Shown here: positions 16,108 to 18,714 of the stretch, piece after piece
Layout of the letters: every line of letters begins with the position of its first letter
Numbering within the stretch: the first letter of the stretch is position 1
Assembly (NCBI GenBank): GCA_030587525.1
Contig: JAUQYW010000460.1
Location: 1 to 18,714 of the forward strand
From: Candidatus Sigynarchaeota archaeon
Lineage (GTDB): Archaea; Asgardarchaeota; Lokiarchaeia; Sigynarchaeales; Sigynarchaeaceae
Direction of reading: 5' to 3'
DNA length: 18,714 nucleotides
Translations under genes and position numbers: made by a program
Notes under the pieces: model-generated
The model's input: the letters and a program-made list of their open reading frames with translations, nothing else
What the model was told of the DNA's origin: nothing
Databases searched by the model: none

Positions 16108-16128
16108 CCGTACTCTTTTTTTATACGG
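16108..16128 (+). terminator. T-run flanked by an inverted repeat after the CPBP gene
   Basis: CCGTA (16108-16112) and TACGG (16124-16128) flank a run of seven T. It lies 38 nt after the CPBP stop codon, between convergent genes, and fits an archaeal U-tract terminator for the plus strand. Confidence 0.4.
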
Positions 16129-16203
16129 CATATAGGCGAGCGATGCACTCAAAATCTCTTCTTCACACTTGATCCTCAACCTGAGCAATAATGTCCCGAT
16201 GTT

Positions 16204-16851
16204 TCAGAACAAGCCCGGGAACAAACGATAGCGCACTTTTGCTTTATATTCTTGGTACGACGGTAACACGCTCAAGACCTTTTCTTCCCATCGAATCCTG
16301 AACAACAGCGAGATAATCCCGGCAAAAAACAAGACGATGCTTGTCACGTTGATTCGTTGTATGACCAGACCAACGCACATCACGATTTCTCCAGCATACA
16401 TGGGATGCCTGACAATTTTATACATGCCCCGTATAACCGTTGCTCTCCTTGCGGGCAAGAATCCCATGCTCTTTCCCAGCGATACGATTGACAGCACCGC
16501 GATCGTGTTCCCCACGATTACCAAGATAGATCCCACTTCAAACTGGGAGAAGAGTGAGTTTTCGACCATAGCAAAGTATTTGATGAAAAGAGGAATGCAA
16601 TATGAGATAAAACAAGCGACGACCCGTTTCAAGTCGACATCTTCCTCGGAGAGCTTGCGCCTCCAATACACGACGGCAAGCGATGAATAAAAAACAAAAA
16701 TGAAGATATTTTGTATAACCGGCAAAGTTCCGCTCGAGATTTCATTTGGAACGATTTTAACTAGCACCATAACAGCGATCGCGATAAATACAATGCTCAA
16801 CGCTTCATTGAATTCCTTGGAATTGAGCTTGGTAAAGAACTTGGTATTCAT
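16204..16851 (-). CDS. Isoprenylcysteine carboxyl methyltransferase (ICMT)-like membrane methyltransferase
   Basis: A 215-residue membrane protein with about five helices. The conserved C-terminal half is present: LGKSMGFLPARR, then RGMYKIVRHPMYAGE (RHPMY at 148-152) and R-x-x-x-E-E-K with E189-E190, then P-x-Y-x-E-Y-K and RLFPG at the end. This is the SAM-binding and substrate pocket signature shared by ICMT and related PEMT-type methyltransferases. Eukaryotic ICMT methylates the carboxyl group of a C-terminal prenylcysteine; many prokaryotic members have unknown lipid or isoprenoid substrates. ATG 16851 is chosen over TTG 16872 since GAGTGG lies 4 nt before it and the N-terminus is then normal. 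Only 21 nt separate it from the stop of the zinc-finger gene upstream, so they form an operon. Confidence 0.85.
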   Translation of the reverse strand: MNTKFFTKLNSKEFNEALSIVFIAIAVMVLVKIVPNEISSGTLPVIQNIFIFVFYSSLAVVYWRRKLSEEDVDLKRVVACFISYCIPLFIKYFAMVENSLFSQFEVGSILVIVGNTIAVLSIVSLGKSMGFLPARRATVIRGMYKIVRHPMYAGEIVMCVGLVIQRINVTSIVLFFAGIISLLFRIRWEEKVLSVLPSYQEYKAKVRYRLFPGLF

Positions 16852-16872
16852 AGAACCACTCGCAAGGATCAA

Positions 16873-17931
16873 TCAACATTTTAATCGTGCGGGATACTTG
16901 AACATGATATCCTCGATCGGCTTGGTGATAATCAATTCTTCGATGAGCGACGCGTATTCGATGAACCACGTCGTGTCCCGGAGCTTCTCGCCCATCTGCT
17001 GCAGTTTCGCGATAGCACTTCTCGCGCTCTGCGATGGGAGGAACGGAGCGAATTGGGCAAGGAACTGATCGAATTTCGGGAGCACCGTGTTTGAATCGAT
17101 GTATGCAACGATGCCATCGTGCAGCTTGCTTTGCAGTGTCAATGCCTTGTGCATGCTCTGGATTTTCGTGCTCGTATCTTGATACACGTTTTTTTGCGCC
17201 GCGTTGAGAAATTTATCCAAAACATTGATGATGTAAGATGCCCCCCACTCCATGCGCTTGAAATTTGACTTGATGTGACGGTATAGCTTGAACCATTCCG
17301 CGGGATCGTGCCGATGCTGCGTTATTCTTGCTGTAATGTCCTTCGTGTCTTCGAATTCCCAGAATAGTTCCTTTTCGATGAAGATTTTCTCGCTCAAATA
17401 ATAACCGATGATGCCCGCCGACATCATGGACATTTTTGACACGAGATTCTTGCCCATCGCGCGAATCCGGAGGCTCTGAGGAATGCTCCTGAAGCCCATG
17501 GGCTCCCCGCACTTGGCACACGCGCCAATGTTTCCCAGGAATTGAAAATCATCGACCCCGCATGTATGGACGACAGGAATCTTGCCGTTATACAACCGTT
17601 TCGCACCGCAATTGTAACATTCCCAGAATCCACAATTGACGCACTTGAAAAATCGATTTTCAGATTCTGGAACGCCGCATGCGTCGCATTTTTCCTTCTT
17701 GTACGTCGATGAGTTATCCATCTGGTCAAAATATGAAACTTTTGTTTCGTCGTAGATGCCGATCTGGAACACGGGCGAGTTCTGGTTCGGATGAATGACG
17801 GCTACCTCCGAATATTGTTTTTTCAAGCGATCGGCAAATGCCTTCGCCGTAACCTCATCGTTGGCGGTCTGAATGATTTTGAGCCATGGTCCTATTAGAT
17901 TTTCCATGTGGACTTCTTGGTGTAGGAACAT
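16873..17931 (-). CDS. Cross-brace zinc-finger protein ending in a C-terminal cysteine
   Basis: A 352-residue soluble protein, numbered from ATG 17931. Residues about 9-60 form a small alpha-beta domain faintly reminiscent of SPOR. Residues 82-141 contain cysteine pairs C82/C85, C97/C100, C105/C108, H122/C124 and C138/C141. The spacing C-x2-C-x11-C-x2-C-x4-C-x2-C-x13-H-x-C is that of cross-brace fingers, close to FYVE, but the R-K-H-H-C lipid-binding motif is replaced by RFFKC. Residues 160-345 are helical with no named domain. The last residue is a cysteine (ARLKC). Starts at 17961 (TTG), 17931 and 17907 are possible; a TATA-like element at 17961-17970 would start transcription near 17940, favouring 17931 or 17907. 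The ICMT-like gene follows in the same operon. A role in membrane-associated or ubiquitin-like signalling is possible but not shown. Confidence 0.8.
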   Translation of the reverse strand: MFLHQEVHMENLIGPWLKIIQTANDEVTAKAFADRLKKQYSEVAVIHPNQNSPVFQIGIYDETKVSYFDQMDNSSTYKKEKCDACGVPESENRFFKCVNCGFWECYNCGAKRLYNGKIPVVHTCGVDDFQFLGNIGACAKCGEPMGFRSIPQSLRIRAMGKNLVSKMSMMSAGIIGYYLSEKIFIEKELFWEFEDTKDITARITQHRHDPAEWFKLYRHIKSNFKRMEWGASYIINVLDKFLNAAQKNVYQDTSTKIQSMHKALTLQSKLHDGIVAYIDSNTVLPKFDQFLAQFAPFLPSQSARSAIAKLQQMGEKLRDTTWFIEYASLIEELIITKPIEDIMFKYPARLKC

Positions 17932-17960
17932 AAAAAATTGATCTTGCGGGAAATCGAGCA

Positions 17961-17970
17961 ATATTAAAAT
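17961..17970 (-). promoter_or_regulatory. TATA-like box of the zinc-finger/ICMT operon
   Basis: ATTTTAATAT on the minus strand. It lies 30-39 nt before ATG 17931 and 54-63 nt before ATG 17907, in the divergent promoter region shared with the VIT-like gene. Confidence 0.4.
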
Positions 17971-18016
17971 AGGCTTAGATTGGCTTGACGATTGTCATGT
18001 AGTTGCTAGAATCCTT

Positions 18017-18023
18017 GGAGGTG
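18017..18023 (+). promoter_or_regulatory. Shine-Dalgarno site of the VIT-like gene
   Basis: A full GGAGGTG sits 8 nt before the ATG at 18032. It overlaps the GTG that would give three more residues, so it decides the start in favour of the ATG. Confidence 0.8.
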
Positions 18024-18031
18024 TGCTTCAC

Positions 18032-18700
18032 ATGCCGGTTAAAATTAAAAGTTATCTTTCCCCTACAGATAGGCTTGCGGAGATCATGTTTGGCTTGATA
18101 ATGGCAATGACGGTCATCGGTGCGGCGAGGGTCGCGTTGCTCTCGGGCGACGAGGAGGTGACCGGACGCGTGATCATCTCCGCGGCGCTTGGCTGCAACA
18201 TCGCGTGGGGTCTCGTCGATGCCATCATGTATGTGTTCACCGAGCTATTCGATCGCGGCAAGTATTTGGGTCTTGTCGCCAAGATCAAGAACTGCAAGGA
18301 TGAAGAAACAGCGATTCCCATCATTAACAAGGAGATCGACTCCATCATCCTCGATAGTTTGAGTGATGACGAGCGAAAGCGCGTGTGTTCCGATGTCTTC
18401 AAGTCCGTTTCGAGAATCGAACCAAAGGCAGCGCGCGTGACCCGGGACGATATCATGGGCGCAATCGTATGCTTTCTCTTTACATTCGCGACCGCGTTCA
18501 TCACAGTGGTCCCTTTCTATATTCGGCCATGGAGTCTCATGATAAAAATGTGGTTGTCAAGGGGCATCTCGTTCGCCATGCTCTTCGGCATTGGATACGT
18601 GTATGGTAAATACACGAATCGCAGCAAGATCAAGACCGCTATTGGAATGGTCGTGATCGGCCTCGTCATCAACATCGTGATCCTCTTGCTAGGCGGTTGA
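18032..18700 (+). CDS. VIT1/CCC1-like membrane protein (possible Fe/Mn transporter)
   Basis: A 222-residue protein with five predicted transmembrane helices: RLAEIMFGLIMAMTVIG, ISAALGCNIAWGLVDAIMYV, IVCFLFTFATAFITVV, ISFAMLFGIGYVYG and a C-terminal MVVIGLVINIVILLLGG. Helix 2 with LGCNIAWGLVDAIMYV and the paired C-terminal helices resemble the VIT1/CCC1 family, which moves iron or manganese across membranes by H+ antiport. A soluble segment of about 75 residues between helices 2 and 3 corresponds to the metal-binding loop of the family, but here it lacks the usual row of metal-binding Glu and Met, so the substrate is uncertain. Start at ATG 18032 is fixed by the strong Shine-Dalgarno. It is divergent from the zinc-finger operon. 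Confidence 0.72.
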   Translation: MPVKIKSYLSPTDRLAEIMFGLIMAMTVIGAARVALLSGDEEVTGRVIISAALGCNIAWGLVDAIMYVFTELFDRGKYLGLVAKIKNCKDEETAIPIINKEIDSIILDSLSDDERKRVCSDVFKSVSRIEPKAARVTRDDIMGAIVCFLFTFATAFITVVPFYIRPWSLMIKMWLSRGISFAMLFGIGYVYGKYTNRSKIKTAIGMVVIGLVINIVILLLGG

Positions 18701-18714
18701 TCCCGCTTCTTTTC

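Noticed and set aside
15108..16851. CPBP protease and ICMT-like gene as one CAAX-processing operon
   Set aside because: The genes are convergent with a terminator-like site between them, so they cannot be one transcript; only the neighbourhood is noted.

Overview
The window most likely comes from an Asgard (Promethearchaeota) archaeon. The reasons are the mix of an Arf-like small GTPase with helical extensions, a free-standing longin-type protein, a plant/Ras-type leucine-rich-repeat protein, a TPR-TIR protein and a cross-brace zinc-finger protein, together with archaeal TATA boxes about 23-32 nt upstream of several start codons (short-leader or leaderless mRNAs). Some genes instead carry strong Shine-Dalgarno sites, so both initiation modes seem to be used. 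Base composition is near balanced in most genes and clearly AT-richer in the toxin-antitoxin pair. No rRNA, tRNA, CRISPR array, insertion sequence or origin was recognised.

Layout. 1-1305: 5'-truncated TPR-TIR gene (+). 1306-1560: AT-rich convergent spacer with nothing recognisable. 1561-2613: Arf-like GTPase (-). 2614-2861: its promoter and three small stem-loops. 2862-3227: decayed SIR2-like gene (+). 3241-4035: seven-helix membrane protein (+). 4036-4286: small inverted repeats and the decayed 5' end of a second LRR gene. 4287-4777: ParE/RelE-type toxin-antitoxin pair (+). 4835-6886: secreted Ca-binding protein resembling RTX-type modules (-). 6887-7139: no supported gene. 7140-7627: two small overlapping unknown ORFs (-). 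7781-8212 and 8305-9222: longin and LRR proteins (-). 9355-16070: four plus-strand genes in a row: membrane alpha/beta hydrolase, large glycoside-hydrolase-like enzyme, PIG-L deacetylase and CPBP protease. 16204-17931: ICMT-like methyltransferase and zinc-finger protein in one operon (-). 18032-18700: VIT/CCC1-like membrane protein (+).

How the genes may work together. 1-4800 looks like a turnover-prone accessory region: two NAD-related domains (TIR, SIR2 remnant), a toxin-antitoxin module and a broken LRR copy. The GTPase, longin and LRR genes fit small-GTPase and scaffold functions typical of Asgard genomes. The glycoside-hydrolase-like and PIG-L genes, 42 nt apart, suggest processing of an amino-sugar glycan or glycolipid. 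The most intriguing unit is 16204-17931: a protein with FYVE/RING-like cysteine spacing and a C-terminal cysteine, encoded 21 nt upstream of an isoprenylcysteine-methyltransferase homologue, with a CPBP (Rce1-superfamily) protease convergent beside it. This raises the possibility of lipid modification of a terminal cysteine, which is inference only.
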